DNA of 64,000 bases. Origin: Colwellia demingiae. GTDB taxonomy: Bacteria; Pseudomonadota; Gammaproteobacteria; Enterobacterales; Alteromonadaceae. Below, in pieces: positions 10,004-19,429 of the stretch. The stretch covers positions 186,001 through 250,000 of the forward strand of contig NZ_VOLT01000002.1 of the NCBI RefSeq assembly GCF_007954275.1, given 5' to 3'. The notes beneath the pieces were generated by a model. It made no database searches, had not been told where the DNA came from, and saw nothing but the letters and a program-made list of their open reading frames with translations. Each line of letters opens with the position of its first letter. Positions within the stretch are counted from its first letter, which is position 1. Made by a program: the position numbers and the translations under genes.

Positions 10004-10270
10004 TATACCCAAACCACTTGAAGATGCGTGTTTCAGGACGCCTGAGCGATTCATGATCAAGACGCTTCATTTTCTTAATGGTTATTCCCTTAACAAATGA
10101 GGCAACGAAGAACATGAAGTACTCAGACGTCCCTATACGGTTGGTTTAGAAACGTTTTATCCTACGTTATTGATTTCGATAAGGGAGTAACCATTATCTT
10201 CAATCAATGCCTTGGCTAAAAACGTTTCTAATTCCAACTGAAACCTGCATCTTCATGTAGTTTGGGTATA
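10004..10270 (+). mobile_element. MITE-like repeat, copy A (267 bp)
   Basis: Its ends are inverted copies: TATACCCAAACCACTTGAAG at the left and GCATCTTCATGTAGTTTGGG, then TATA, at the right. The interior resembles copies B (11594-11861) and C (14885-15149), with recognisable blocks such as GATTTCGATAAGGG and TCTTCAATCAATGCCTTG. There is no reading frame for a transposase. It lies between the chemoreceptor terminator and the puuB stop codon, five bases from puuB. Confidence 0.8.
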
Positions 10271-10275
10271 AAAGG

Positions 10276-11559
10276 TTAGATACCTAACTTATCTCTCATC
10301 TCGTAATACCAAGCGCCCATCGCTGTGTAAGGCGTTTTAAATAACCTACCACCAGGGAATGGATATTGAGGTAAGCCAGCAAACACATCAAACCGCTCTG
10401 CTTGGCCACTAATTGCATCGGCAATAACTTTACCGGCTAAGTGTGTTGAAGTAACACCATGCCCACTATAGCCTTGAGCATAATAGACATTGTCATTTAT
10501 ACGGCCAAATTGTGGTAAGCGCATTAACGTGAGTAAAAAGTTACCTGTCCAGGCATAATCAATCTTCACATCTTTAAGTTGAGGGAATGTTTTCAACATT
10601 TTAGGAATAATAATTGATTCAATTTTAGAAGGCTCTCTTGCCCCATAGGTTGTGCCACCACCGTAGATAAGACGACCATCGCCCGATAAGCGGAAGTAAT
10701 CTAACAGGTAGTTACAATCTTCTACGCAGACATCGGTCGGTAATAATTGCTTTTGCACTGCTTCTGGTAAGACTTCAGTGGTGATTATTTGCGTTCCACA
10801 TGGCATTGATTGTTTCTGTTGCTTAGGTAAAAGCCCTTCTAAATAAGCATTGCCAGCTACAACAACAAAATCAGCCGTTACACTACCTGAGTCCGTTTTG
10901 ATTACCGCTTTTTTACCATGAACAATATCAACAACGATACTGTCTTCGTAAATTATTCCACCTAACTTTTCAAACGCGGCAGCTTCACCAAGCGCTAAGT
11001 TTAGAGGGTGAATATGACCACCTGCTTTATCTAATAATCCCCCCACGTAACGTTCAGTACCGACATGCTTTTGAATGTCACTTGCACTTAATAATTCAGT
11101 TTCATGGTAGCCATGCTTAGCCCACAGTTTTTGCTTTTCAGCCATCTCATCAAGCTGTTTGTTGTTACAAGCGGCAAAAACACCTCCTGGTCTTAAATCA
11201 CATTTGATGTCGTAATCGTTAATTAAACGTTTAATTATTCGACTACCTTCAAAGGCCATTTGTCCCATTTCAGTACTAACATGTTTGCCATAATTACGTT
11301 CAATAAAGTCCATATCTCGACTGTAGCTATTAACTAACTGGCCACCGTTTCGACCTGAAGCGCCAAAACCAATGCGACTGCCTTCAACAACCACCACTTT
11401 GAAACCTTTTTCGGCCAAATGTAATGCGCTTGATAAACCAGTAAAACCAGAACCAACAACGCATATGTCAGCGGTAATATCTTCTGTCAGCTTTGACCGC
11501 TGAACTTTATCATTAGCACTTGCCGCATAATAAGAGCCTGTGTGGGAAACGTGATTCAT
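10276..11559 (-). CDS. puuB: gamma-glutamylputrescine oxidase (FAD-dependent)
   Basis: A 427-residue FAD-dependent amine oxidase of the DAO family, the length of E. coli PuuB. The dinucleotide-binding motif VVGSGFTGLSSALHLA sits near residues 34-50 and GFGASGRNGGQLVNSY follows. It oxidises gamma-glutamylputrescine to gamma-glutamyl-aminobutyraldehyde with release of ammonia and hydrogen peroxide. It lies downstream of puuA on the same strand, but the two are separated by repeat copy B. Assignment as PuuB rather than a related glycine or sarcosine oxidase rests on family resemblance plus puuA and puuD next door. Confidence 0.87.
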   Translation of the reverse strand: MNHVSHTGSYYAASANDKVQRSKLTEDITADICVVGSGFTGLSSALHLAEKGFKVVVVEGSRIGFGASGRNGGQLVNSYSRDMDFIERNYGKHVSTEMGQMAFEGSRIIKRLINDYDIKCDLRPGGVFAACNNKQLDEMAEKQKLWAKHGYHETELLSASDIQKHVGTERYVGGLLDKAGGHIHPLNLALGEAAAFEKLGGIIYEDSIVVDIVHGKKAVIKTDSGSVTADFVVVAGNAYLEGLLPKQQKQSMPCGTQIITTEVLPEAVQKQLLPTDVCVEDCNYLLDYFRLSGDGRLIYGGGTTYGAREPSKIESIIIPKMLKTFPQLKDVKIDYAWTGNFLLTLMRLPQFGRINDNVYYAQGYSGHGVTSTHLAGKVIADAISGQAERFDVFAGLPQYPFPGGRLFKTPYTAMGAWYYEMRDKLGI

Positions 11560-11593
11560 AACTTGCCTCTGAAATTTAAATTTATTGACTATT

Positions 11594-11861
11594 TATACCC
11601 GCTCCACTTGAAGATGCTCGTTTCAGGAAAACTGAGCGAATCATAATCAAGGCACATTTTTTTATTAAGGGTCACTCCCTTAAAAACAAATGTAACGACG
11701 AGTATGGTTTGCTCAGGCTCCCCCCAAAGGGCTGGTTTATAAACGCTTTATGCTGCGTGATTGATTTCGATAAGGGAATAACCATTCTCTTCAATCAATA
11801 CCTTGCCTAAAGGCGTTTATAATTCCAGCTGAATCCTGCATCTTCAAGTGGAACGGGTATA
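11594..11861 (+). mobile_element. MITE-like repeat, copy B (268 bp)
   Basis: Left end TATACCCGCTCCACTTGAAG and right end GCATCTTCAAGTGGAACGGG followed by TATA form long terminal inverted repeats. Orientation is as in copy A. It fills the puuA-puuB gap, with its right end one base from the puuA stop codon, so it lies inside the presumed puuAB transcript. Confidence 0.85.
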
Positions 11862-11862
11862 A

Positions 11863-13233
11863 TTAGCTATTAGATAAGTACCATTTAACTTCTAGCTCAC
11901 TAATGTGCATATCAAATTGCTCTAACTCTTTTTGTTTAACAATGTGATAGTTTTTAGTAAATGCTTCGCCTAAATAGCTTGTAAGTATTTGATCTTTTTC
12001 TAATTCTGCAAGTGCTCTATCTAATTTTAATGGTAGAGCTTCACAGTCGTCATCAAACGCATTTCCTACGGTAGGATTTATAGGCTTGATTTTATTGGTT
12101 ATACCATGATGAATAGAGGCTAAGAGCACAGTCATCACTAAATATGGGTTAGCATCAGCGCCAGAAACTCTATGTTCTATACGTGTTGCATTTTTATGTC
12201 CTCGAGGAAGACGAAGTGCGACGGTTCTGTTATCTACTCCCCAATTTTTTGCCATCGCAACATAGTACCCTGGCATAAATCGACGATAAGAATTCACGTT
12301 AGGACATAACAACGGCATAGAAGCTGGCATTAGCTCAAGCAAACCACCGATGGCGTGTTCTAATGTTTCATTGTAATCATTATTGTCATCTGCAAAGACA
12401 TTGTTGCCATTTTCATCTAATAGACTGGCGTGAACATGCATACCACTACCGGCTTCATTTGAATAAGGCTTAGCCATAAAAGTCGCATCAAAATTATGCT
12501 TATCAGCAACCGTTTTTATAATACGCTTTAATAAAATTGCATTATCACAAGCAGTTACTGGATCGGCCTCATGTTTTAAGTTTATTTCAAATTGTCCAGG
12601 CGCACACTCAGCTACTGCGGTGTCTGCAGGTACATTCTGCTCAATACACACTCTATTGATATCGTCTAATAACGCACTGTAATCATTCAGTGTATCGACT
12701 GAGTAAACTTGAGTATGTTCATCTCTTTTACCCGTTTTAGGCGAGATCGGAGCTTGTAAATTTCCTTTGTTATCTTTGTTTTTATCTAACAGATAAAATT
12801 CTAATTCAACGGCAACAACAGGAAATAAATTGATTTCCGCTAATTGTCTAACTACTTTACTTAATATATTACGCGGGTCAGCAAAAAAAGGAGTTCCATC
12901 GTGGTTGAACATACTCATTAATACTTGCGCTATTGGGCGTTCATGCCAAGAGGCCATATGAAGGGTGTTAGCAATTGGTTTACAAACCATATCCGGCTCG
13001 CCGATATCTTGCCCAAGCCCACATTCTTCAATGGTTTCTCCAAGTACATTCATGGAAAATATCGTAGCGGGCATATTTAAACCACTGCTATAAATTTTTT
13101 CTAAACTACTTTTTTCAATACGCTTTCCTCGAGCAAAGCCGACTAAATCAGAAATGAGGACATCTATAGCCTCAACTTCTGGGTGATTGGAGAGAAAATT
13201 TTCTACCTCAGTTGTCTGTCCAACTTTTATCAT
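11863..13233 (-). CDS. puuA: gamma-glutamylputrescine synthetase (glutamine synthetase family)
   Basis: A 456-residue glutamine-synthetase fold enzyme. It shows the ATP and metal site region NEAGSGMHVHASLLD, the VELEFYL glutamate-binding stretch and RLPRGHKNATRIEHR near the C-terminus. With PuuB and PuuD encoded beside it, the likely reaction is ATP-dependent joining of glutamate to putrescine, the first step of the Puu route. Length is slightly under E. coli PuuA (472). It is divergent from puuD, sharing a 253-base regulatory gap. Confidence 0.88.
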   Translation of the reverse strand: MIKVGQTTEVENFLSNHPEVEAIDVLISDLVGFARGKRIEKSSLEKIYSSGLNMPATIFSMNVLGETIEECGLGQDIGEPDMVCKPIANTLHMASWHERPIAQVLMSMFNHDGTPFFADPRNILSKVVRQLAEINLFPVVAVELEFYLLDKNKDNKGNLQAPISPKTGKRDEHTQVYSVDTLNDYSALLDDINRVCIEQNVPADTAVAECAPGQFEINLKHEADPVTACDNAILLKRIIKTVADKHNFDATFMAKPYSNEAGSGMHVHASLLDENGNNVFADDNNDYNETLEHAIGGLLELMPASMPLLCPNVNSYRRFMPGYYVAMAKNWGVDNRTVALRLPRGHKNATRIEHRVSGADANPYLVMTVLLASIHHGITNKIKPINPTVGNAFDDDCEALPLKLDRALAELEKDQILTSYLGEAFTKNYHIVKQKELEQFDMHISELEVKWYLSNS

Positions 13234-13357
13234 AAAGTTACCTTCGAAATTGATACATATAATTTACCCATCACAAAATGATGAATATTTGCTTCACTAT
13301 CTATTAGTAAGTAATTGTAATAGCTACGTCAAGGTAAAATCAAATAAATAAGCTATA

Positions 13358-13369
13358 TTTTTTACATAA
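13358..13369. promoter_or_regulatory. second copy of the TTTTTTACATAA motif in the puuA-puuD gap
   Basis: The motif lies 125 bases upstream of the puuA start and 118 bases upstream of the puuD ATG. It matches the motif at 1541-1552 ahead of the aldehyde dehydrogenase. A role as a PuuR operator is a guess based only on recurrence and position. Confidence 0.2.
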
Positions 13370-13486
13370 AATGACTTTATTACCATTTTACTGCCTTTTT
13401 GTAAAAAATATTCATTGAAAAGCAAAGTTTTTTAATTTACCTTAGAGTTATTGAAATTTAGCAGTAACTTATTTGGAATTGATTCG

Positions 13487-14254
13487 ATGGTTAGTAAAAA
13501 TCAGAAGCCTATTGTCGGTATTACCTGTTGTAGTAGCCTTAACGGGATTCATCATCAACAAGTTGTTGGTGATAAATATATTCGTGCCTTGATGGCCGGT
13601 AGTGATGTCATCCCCGTTTTAATTCCTAGTTTTGGTGAAGCAATGTTAGAAATATTACCGCATTTAGATGGTATATATTTAACAGGTAGTTACTCGAATA
13701 TGGAACCACATCATTTTGGTGGCACTGAATTAGGGGTCGATATGCCACGTGATCCCAATCGAGATTCCACTAATTTAACCTTATTAAAAAAAGCTGTAGA
13801 GCTGAAAATTCCCGTGTTAGGTATTTGCCGAGGTTTTCAAGAGATGAATGTCGCACTTGGCGGAACATTACATCAACAAGTATTTGAACTCGATAATATG
13901 ACAGAGCATAGAGAAGATAAATCGGTATCTATGGATGAGCAGTACAGTGTGTCTCATGACTTAAACTTATCTGAGGCCGGTATATTATCTTCGCTTATGG
14001 GCGGAGAGTTAATCCAACAAGTTAATTCATTGCATGGTCAAGGCGTTGATAAATTAGCTGATACGTTAAAAGTTGAAGGCACCGCACCCGACGGATTAAT
14101 TGAAGCGTTTTCATTAGCCGATAACGCTAGTTATTATTTAGGGTTGCAGTGGCACCCTGAGTGGAAAATTGCTGAGAACCCTTTTTACACCGAAATATTT
14201 AAAAGTTTTGGTGATGCTTGCAGAAAATACAAAGGAAATGAAGCATACAGTTAA
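13487..14254 (+). CDS. puuD: gamma-glutamyl-GABA hydrolase
   Basis: A class I glutamine-amidotransferase-like hydrolase of 255 residues from the ATG at 13487, matching E. coli PuuD (254). An upstream in-frame TTG at 13451 would add 12 residues without homology-like character, so I prefer the ATG. The catalytic triad is visible as C114 in GICRGFQE, H223 and E225 in QWHPEW. It releases GABA from gamma-glutamyl-GABA in the cytoplasm. The regulator gene puuR follows in the same direction. No puuE aminotransferase or puuP importer is in the window; PotFGHI may supply the substrate. Confidence 0.9.
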   Translation: MVSKNQKPIVGITCCSSLNGIHHQQVVGDKYIRALMAGSDVIPVLIPSFGEAMLEILPHLDGIYLTGSYSNMEPHHFGGTELGVDMPRDPNRDSTNLTLLKKAVELKIPVLGICRGFQEMNVALGGTLHQQVFELDNMTEHREDKSVSMDEQYSVSHDLNLSEAGILSSLMGGELIQQVNSLHGQGVDKLADTLKVEGTAPDGLIEAFSLADNASYYLGLQWHPEWKIAENPFYTEIFKSFGDACRKYKGNEAYS

Positions 14255-14266
14255 TACCATTAATGT

Positions 14267-14321
14267 AATAAACTAACTCTTTTTCAACGCAGGTACTGCC
14301 TGTCAGTGTAGTTAGTTTATT
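14267..14321 (+). repeat. 12-bp perfect stem between puuD and puuR
   Basis: AATAAACTAACT (14267-14278) and AGTTAGTTTATT (14310-14321) are exact inverted copies around a 31-base loop that itself holds CAGG/CCTG. The hairpin ends 10 bases before the puuR start, where it could block ribosome access or serve as an operator. Confidence 0.6.
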
Positions 14322-14331
14322 AAGGGTAATT

Positions 14332-14874
14332 ATGGACGTAGGCAAAAGGTTAAAAGAAGTTAGAGAAATGTATGGGCTTTCACAACGTGAATTAGCAAAG
14401 CGCGTTGGCTTAACAAACAGCACTATTTCAATGATAGAAAGAGATGCTGTAAGCCCATCTATTAGTTCGTTAAAGAAAATTTTAGAAGGCGTTTCTTTAA
14501 CGGTTACTGAGTTTTTTACTTTAGAAATTCCCACTGAGTCGCAAGTGGTCTTTAAAAAAGACACCTTAGTTGATGTAGGGAGTGACGGTGTAGAGCTACA
14601 TTTGGTGGGTGCACCACAACCAGACTCTAAACTTGCATTTTTGATTGAGCGTTATCAACCCGGATCAAGTACTGGCAAAGATATGATCACTCATATCGGT
14701 GAAGAAGCAGGTACGGTGATCGAAGGAAGTATTGAGATAACAGTGGCAGGACGTAGTTTTAAGCTAACTAAAGGTGATAGTTACAAATTTTCGACAAGCT
14801 TACCGCATAAGTTTAAAAATACATCGAAAAAAGTTTGTAAAATTATTAGTGCGCATACGCCGCCTTCTTTTTAG
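14332..14874 (+). CDS. puuR: XRE-cupin transcriptional regulator, PuuR-like
   Basis: A 180-residue protein (E. coli PuuR is 185) with an N-terminal helix-turn-helix of the Cro/XRE type (LSQRELAKRVGLTNSTISMI, about residues 17-36) and a C-terminal cupin (about 105-175, GEEAGTVIEGSIEI). PuuR represses the puu genes and is released by putrescine. The position after puuD supports this role. The ligand has not been shown for this protein. Confidence 0.85.
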   Translation: MDVGKRLKEVREMYGLSQRELAKRVGLTNSTISMIERDAVSPSISSLKKILEGVSLTVTEFFTLEIPTESQVVFKKDTLVDVGSDGVELHLVGAPQPDSKLAFLIERYQPGSSTGKDMITHIGEEAGTVIEGSIEITVAGRSFKLTKGDSYKFSTSLPHKFKNTSKKVCKIISAHTPPSF

Positions 14875-14884
14875 CGTAACTATG

Positions 14885-15149
14885 TATACCCGTTCTACTT
14901 GAATATGCATGATTCAGCTGGAATTAGAAACGCCTTTAGGCAAGGCATTGATTGAAGAGAATAGTTATTCTATTGTCGAAATCAATAACGCAGCATAAAG
15001 CGTTTCTAAACCAGCCCATTGGGGAAGGCTGAGCAAATCATACTCTGCGTTACATTTCTTTTTAAGGGAATAACCCTTAATAAAAAATGCGCCTTGATTA
15101 TGAATCGCTCAGACTTCCTGAAACGAGCATCTTCAAGTGGAGCGGGTAT
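14885..15149 (-). mobile_element. MITE-like repeat, copy C (265 bp, inverted relative to A and B)
   Basis: The left end TATACCCGTTCTACTTGAAT and right end GCATCTTCAAGTGGAGCGGG, then TAT, are terminal inverted repeats. Internal blocks such as GAATTAGAAACGCCTTTAGG are the reverse complement of the right part of copy B. It begins 11 bases after the puuR stop codon. Confidence 0.85.
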
Positions 15150-15283
15150 GGCCTGTAAAGCGAGCTGTTATTAATTTTTTAGCACCCATATGGGGGTTAA
15201 TTAAAAAGTGAAAGTACATTAGATTGTATTTAATGTGATTTGATTTAATTTAAAAACCATAAAACCATAAAAAAAGGAATAAC

Positions 15284-15949
15284 ATGAATAAAATTAAATT
15301 GTTAGCAGCAGCACTCGCGCTTACGGCTATAGCTCCTCTTGTATCTGCAGAAGTAAGTGTTACAGGAAAATTAACGTCGGATTATGTATTCCGAGGTGTT
15401 AGTCAAACAGATAGCTCTCCGGCTATTCAGGCTAGTTTAGATTACGAACATGAGAGTGGATTTTTTGCCGGCGTCTGGGCGTCGAATGTTGACTTCGAAG
15501 ACGATGCAAATGCAGAAATTGATTTCTATGCAGGTTACTTTGGCGAAATTAATGACACTTTTTCTTATGATGTTATGTATAACTACTACACATATCAAGG
15601 TTACAGTTCAGCAGATGACTCTGATTACGGCGAATTACTTTTTAACGCTTATATTAACTCATTCACGTTAGGGCTTGGTTATGCCTCTGATTATGTAAAT
15701 ACCGGTGATTCAGCACAGTATATTTCAGCAGCTTATGATATCGAATTACCTAAAGAGTATGCCTTAACTTTACAGGCTGGCTATACCATGGGTGATGCAT
15801 TTGACGATGCCGAGTATGTAGATTACAGCGCAACAGTTGCCAAAACATTTTACGATTTTGATTTTACTGCTGCCGTTATAAATACTGATATTGATGATGC
15901 TGACAATGCAGATTTTCGATTTGTTTTAGGTGTTTCACGTACATTTTAA
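15284..15949 (+). CDS. TorF family putative porin (TIGR02001)
   Basis: A 221-residue secreted protein with signal peptide ending PLVSA and a mature start EVSVTGKLTSDYVFRG, the typical opening of the TIGR02001 family of putative outer-membrane barrels. Alternating polar and hydrophobic residues with many Tyr and Asp, and a C-terminal FRFVLGVSRTF ending in Phe, fit an outer-membrane beta-barrel. AAGGAAT precedes the ATG. It stands alone with its own terminator; the transported solute is unknown. Confidence 0.82.
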   Translation: MNKIKLLAAALALTAIAPLVSAEVSVTGKLTSDYVFRGVSQTDSSPAIQASLDYEHESGFFAGVWASNVDFEDDANAEIDFYAGYFGEINDTFSYDVMYNYYTYQGYSSADDSDYGELLFNAYINSFTLGLGYASDYVNTGDSAQYISAAYDIELPKEYALTLQAGYTMGDAFDDAEYVDYSATVAKTFYDFDFTAAVINTDIDDADNADFRFVLGVSRTF

Positions 15950-15989
15950 GCACTTTGTTCACATAGCGTGAATATCTGTTTGCTTTACA

Positions 15990-16026
15990 TTTAGCCTGCT
16001 TGTCAAAAAGCAGGCTAAATTTTTTT
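15990..16026 (+). terminator. rho-independent terminator after the porin-like gene
   Basis: TTTAGCCTGCTT pairs with AAGCAGGCTAAA across a short loop and is followed by a run of seven T. It lies 40 bases after the stop codon. From its end to the next gene at 16310 I see only AT-rich sequence that should hold that gene's promoter. Confidence 0.9.
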
Positions 16027-16309
16027 ATCTTCTACAGAAATCCCCCTAAATTTTAGCCAAGTTTATTTTATTGAAAATATTTACAACCTCTCTATTCCAG
16101 CTGTTGCTTAGTTACCTGTACCTTTTGATTAATTTTCCTCTCATTCAAGAAGCAAAATCAGACACTAAAAAGATTTCAGCTAGCATCTTCATACTGTACC
16201 TTTCCTATTTTTACTTTAAAAATAAAACCTTGTAATAGACACTGCACCAATTTTTATCTTAATCTTAGATTTTTTATCATAGATATAGCCTGCTAAATAA
16301 ACTAAAATA

Positions 16310-19300
16310 ATGCTGTGTTGCTTTTTTGTGCTGTCACTTAGCTTTAACGTCATGAGATGTATTTCATTGCTTTTTAATCGCTTTATCTATTTTTTTATCT
16401 TACTTGTTGGTATTTTTATTCCAGCTTATAGTAATGAGCGCCCTTCAGAGCTTACTAATGAGTACTCTGTAGAGATGTTAACTGAAGACGATGGTTTTGT
16501 TTCTTCTGAGATATATTCGATCATTCAGGATAACCAAGATTTACTTTGGTTTGGCACTGCCGAAAATGGCGTTATGCGTTTTGATAGCCGAAAAGTAACT
16601 CTCTTTGAATTTGATAGTATGAGTTCAAATGGTTTATCGCATAATGATGCTGGCAATCTCATGTTAGATCGTAACGGGAGAATATGGGTTGGTACTTGGG
16701 GAGGAGGAGCTAATCTTTATGAACCAGAAACAGGAAACTTTCAGCACTTTATTAATGATCCTCTCCGCATCGATTCTATCTCATCTAACCGCATACAATC
16801 TTTATTTCATGACCAAGAAGGTACTATTTGGTTAGGTTCCTATGATCATGGTTTAAATCGATATCTTGGTAATAACACCTTTGAGCATATTGAGCAAAGT
16901 GACGATGTAGAATTTGGTTTATCTCATAATAGAATATGGGATATTGAAGATAATGATAGCCAAAGCTTATGGGTTGCGACTAGTTTTGGTTTGAATTTAT
17001 ATGATAAAAATAATAAAACTTTTTCTCATTTTTTCCCTGATCCAGATAATCCTACCCCCACGGGTGCAAACGAAATCAGAAGTATTTTAAAAACTTCAAA
17101 AAACAAACTTTATGTCGGCACACAAAAAGGCCCCTTTACTTTCGATAAACAAAGCGGCCTTTTTACCCCTTTAAAAACCCTCGATGATGAATACCTAGGT
17201 CAAGTCAATTCTATGATTGAAGATCAGGAAGGTTATCTTTGGTTTGTCTCCAGTAAAGGCTTGTTTCGACAATCAAACTCAGGTCCTCAAATTGAACAGT
17301 TTGTACTTGAGCATAATAACGGTTTGAGAATAGTTTTCGAAGATAGTTCGAGAACCATATGGGTTACTAGCGAAACTCACGGTATATATAAAATAGTGCC
17401 CCATCGTAAATTTAAATCTATTAATAGTTCTGCGCTAACAGCACCCAATGGTATAACAGTTGATGCTAATGGTGATTTGCTCATTGTTTCGTCATCATCT
17501 CAATTATTTAAATGGAAAATATCCTCGCAAACCCTAGAAATACTATCAAAACCAATCTTTAGCAATGAAAATGGTTATGGGGTAAACCGGCTATTAGAGA
17601 AACCAATAATATTTCTAGGCAGCAATAATATTTTATGGATTGCACAAGATGATGGCTTAGCAAAATTTAACTTGAAAACTAAACAGGTTGATTTATTAAA
17701 ATATCCTGAGTCTGATCCGAGCTATAACGAATTCAGAGAATTACGAGCACTCAATACTGATAAATATGGAAACCTTTGGATTGGTACTTATAAAAATGGT
17801 GTCTATCGCTACGATCCTTTGACAAAATCTTTTAATCATTTAGATGATTCTTTAGGATTGTCTCATCCAGAAATATTGGAGATATTTAAAGATAATCAGC
17901 AAAACATCTGGGTTGGAACGGGCGATGGAGTTAACCTTTGGGATGATAATAATCAACAATTTGTTTCATTTAAAAGTGATCATAAAAAGAAAGATAGTTT
18001 ATTGGGAACAATAGTTCAGGATATACATCAATCGAAAGATGGAAAAATATGGATTGCCACTCAAAAAGGTCTCAACTTATATCTTCCTGAAACAAATAGT
18101 TTTAAACATTTTAATAGAAAAAATGGCTTACCTACTTCTTTGATACGTGCAATTGAAGATGATAATAGTGGTCATTTATGGCTGACTACAAACAAAGGCA
18201 TTTCAAGGCTAAATCCATTATCCGGAAAAGTGACCAATTTTGACAGTTATAATGGCTTATTAGGTTTAAATTACTATCCAAATAGTCTGGTAAAAGGTGG
18301 AAATGAAACGCTTTTCACTAGTAGCCAAAGAGGTATTGAATTTTTTAACACTTCAGCTATTAAAGCTAATAATAGTGAGTTCAATATTATTTTAACGGGG
18401 TTCAACAAGATGGGACACTCGGTAAAACTTGAAACACCTTATTCTTATGTGACTGATATTCAACTTTCTTACATTGATTACTTTTTTTCTTTTGAGTTCT
18501 CCGTATTAGATTTCATTTCCCCGAGTACGAATCTGTATGCTTATAAGCTAGAAGGGTATGATGACAATTGGATTGATATCGGTAATCGAAATATCGCTTC
18601 TTTTACTAATTTAGATGGTGGCTCATATAAATTTTTGGTCAAAGCAACTAACAGTAGTGGTAAGTGGGGTGAAAAAATACTCTCTATTAACTTATATGTA
18701 TCTCCACCGCCTTGGAAGACTTGGTGGGCATATAGTTTATATTCAGTACTAACACTACTTATTGTATTCATTTTTATTTATTTCAGAACCCGCTTACAAC
18801 AAACAGAAATAGCTAGGCAGAAGCAATTTGTTTTAGCACTTGAAGAACAGGTTGAAGAAAAAACGGCCTCCTTAAATACCAAAGCGAGTGACTTAATTGC
18901 TGCCAATAAGCAGTTGGAAGTGCTTACCTATCAAGATGGGTTAACAGGGCTGTATAATCGCCGGTACTTTGATAAACAACTGACAACAGAGATAAATAGG
19001 CATTATCGTCAAAAGCAATCATTGTCTCTCATTCTTTGCGATATTGATCACTTCAAGCTATTTAACGATTTTTACGGTCATCAGCAAGGTGACAGTTGCC
19101 TAAAACAAGTGGCGCAATGCATTTGTACTAACGTAGCAAGAATGACAGATGCAAATTGTCGTTATGGTGGTGAGGAGTTCGCTATTATCCTACCGAATAC
19201 CTCAGTGGAACAATCGACTCTGGTTGCTGAACGTTTATGTTTTGCTATAGAGAATATGAAAATTCCTCATGAAAAATCTAAAACGAGTACCTTTATCACT

Positions 19301-19429
19301 TTAACTATAGGGGTTGTTACTATCCCTCCAGAGCAAAAAACATCCGTTGACTCAATTATTTTGAGTGCAGATAAAGCCCTGTATCTTGGTAAAAAAAATG
19401 GCAGAAATAGGGTTGTCCGAGCCGATTAG
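16310..19429 (+). CDS. two-component-regulator-propeller diguanylate cyclase
   Basis: A 1039-residue sensor. After an N-terminal hydrophobic signal or anchor (to about residue 40) come many propeller repeats of the form ...LWFGT.., IWVGT, LWIGT (about 55-700), a Y_Y_Y domain (about 745-815), one membrane helix (about 820-840), a coiled coil and a GGDEF domain (about 885-1039) with RYGGEEFAIILP. GGEEF is an accepted catalytic form, so c-di-GMP synthesis is expected. The large periplasmic propeller suggests sensing of an external ligand, possibly a glycan, but none is indicated here. An alternative start is the ATG at 16352. Confidence 0.88.
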   Translation: MLCCFFVLSLSFNVMRCISLLFNRFIYFFILLVGIFIPAYSNERPSELTNEYSVEMLTEDDGFVSSEIYSIIQDNQDLLWFGTAENGVMRFDSRKVTLFEFDSMSSNGLSHNDAGNLMLDRNGRIWVGTWGGGANLYEPETGNFQHFINDPLRIDSISSNRIQSLFHDQEGTIWLGSYDHGLNRYLGNNTFEHIEQSDDVEFGLSHNRIWDIEDNDSQSLWVATSFGLNLYDKNNKTFSHFFPDPDNPTPTGANEIRSILKTSKNKLYVGTQKGPFTFDKQSGLFTPLKTLDDEYLGQVNSMIEDQEGYLWFVSSKGLFRQSNSGPQIEQFVLEHNNGLRIVFEDSSRTIWVTSETHGIYKIVPHRKFKSINSSALTAPNGITVDANGDLLIVSSSSQLFKWKISSQTLEILSKPIFSNENGYGVNRLLEKPIIFLGSNNILWIAQDDGLAKFNLKTKQVDLLKYPESDPSYNEFRELRALNTDKYGNLWIGTYKNGVYRYDPLTKSFNHLDDSLGLSHPEILEIFKDNQQNIWVGTGDGVNLWDDNNQQFVSFKSDHKKKDSLLGTIVQDIHQSKDGKIWIATQKGLNLYLPETNSFKHFNRKNGLPTSLIRAIEDDNSGHLWLTTNKGISRLNPLSGKVTNFDSYNGLLGLNYYPNSLVKGGNETLFTSSQRGIEFFNTSAIKANNSEFNIILTGFNKMGHSVKLETPYSYVTDIQLSYIDYFFSFEFSVLDFISPSTNLYAYKLEGYDDNWIDIGNRNIASFTNLDGGSYKFLVKATNSSGKWGEKILSINLYVSPPPWKTWWAYSLYSVLTLLIVFIFIYFRTRLQQTEIARQKQFVLALEEQVEEKTASLNTKASDLIAANKQLEVLTYQDGLTGLYNRRYFDKQLTTEINRHYRQKQSLSLILCDIDHFKLFNDFYGHQQGDSCLKQVAQCICTNVARMTDANCRYGGEEFAIILPNTSVEQSTLVAERLCFAIENMKIPHEKSKTSTFITLTIGVVTIPPEQKTSVDSIILSADKALYLGKKNGRNRVVRAD

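Noticed and set aside
10004-15149. Repeat copies as a CRISPR array or as a transposon with its own enzyme
   Set aside because: Copies are about 267 bp, dispersed between different genes, in both orientations, with no spacer pattern and no internal transposase frame.
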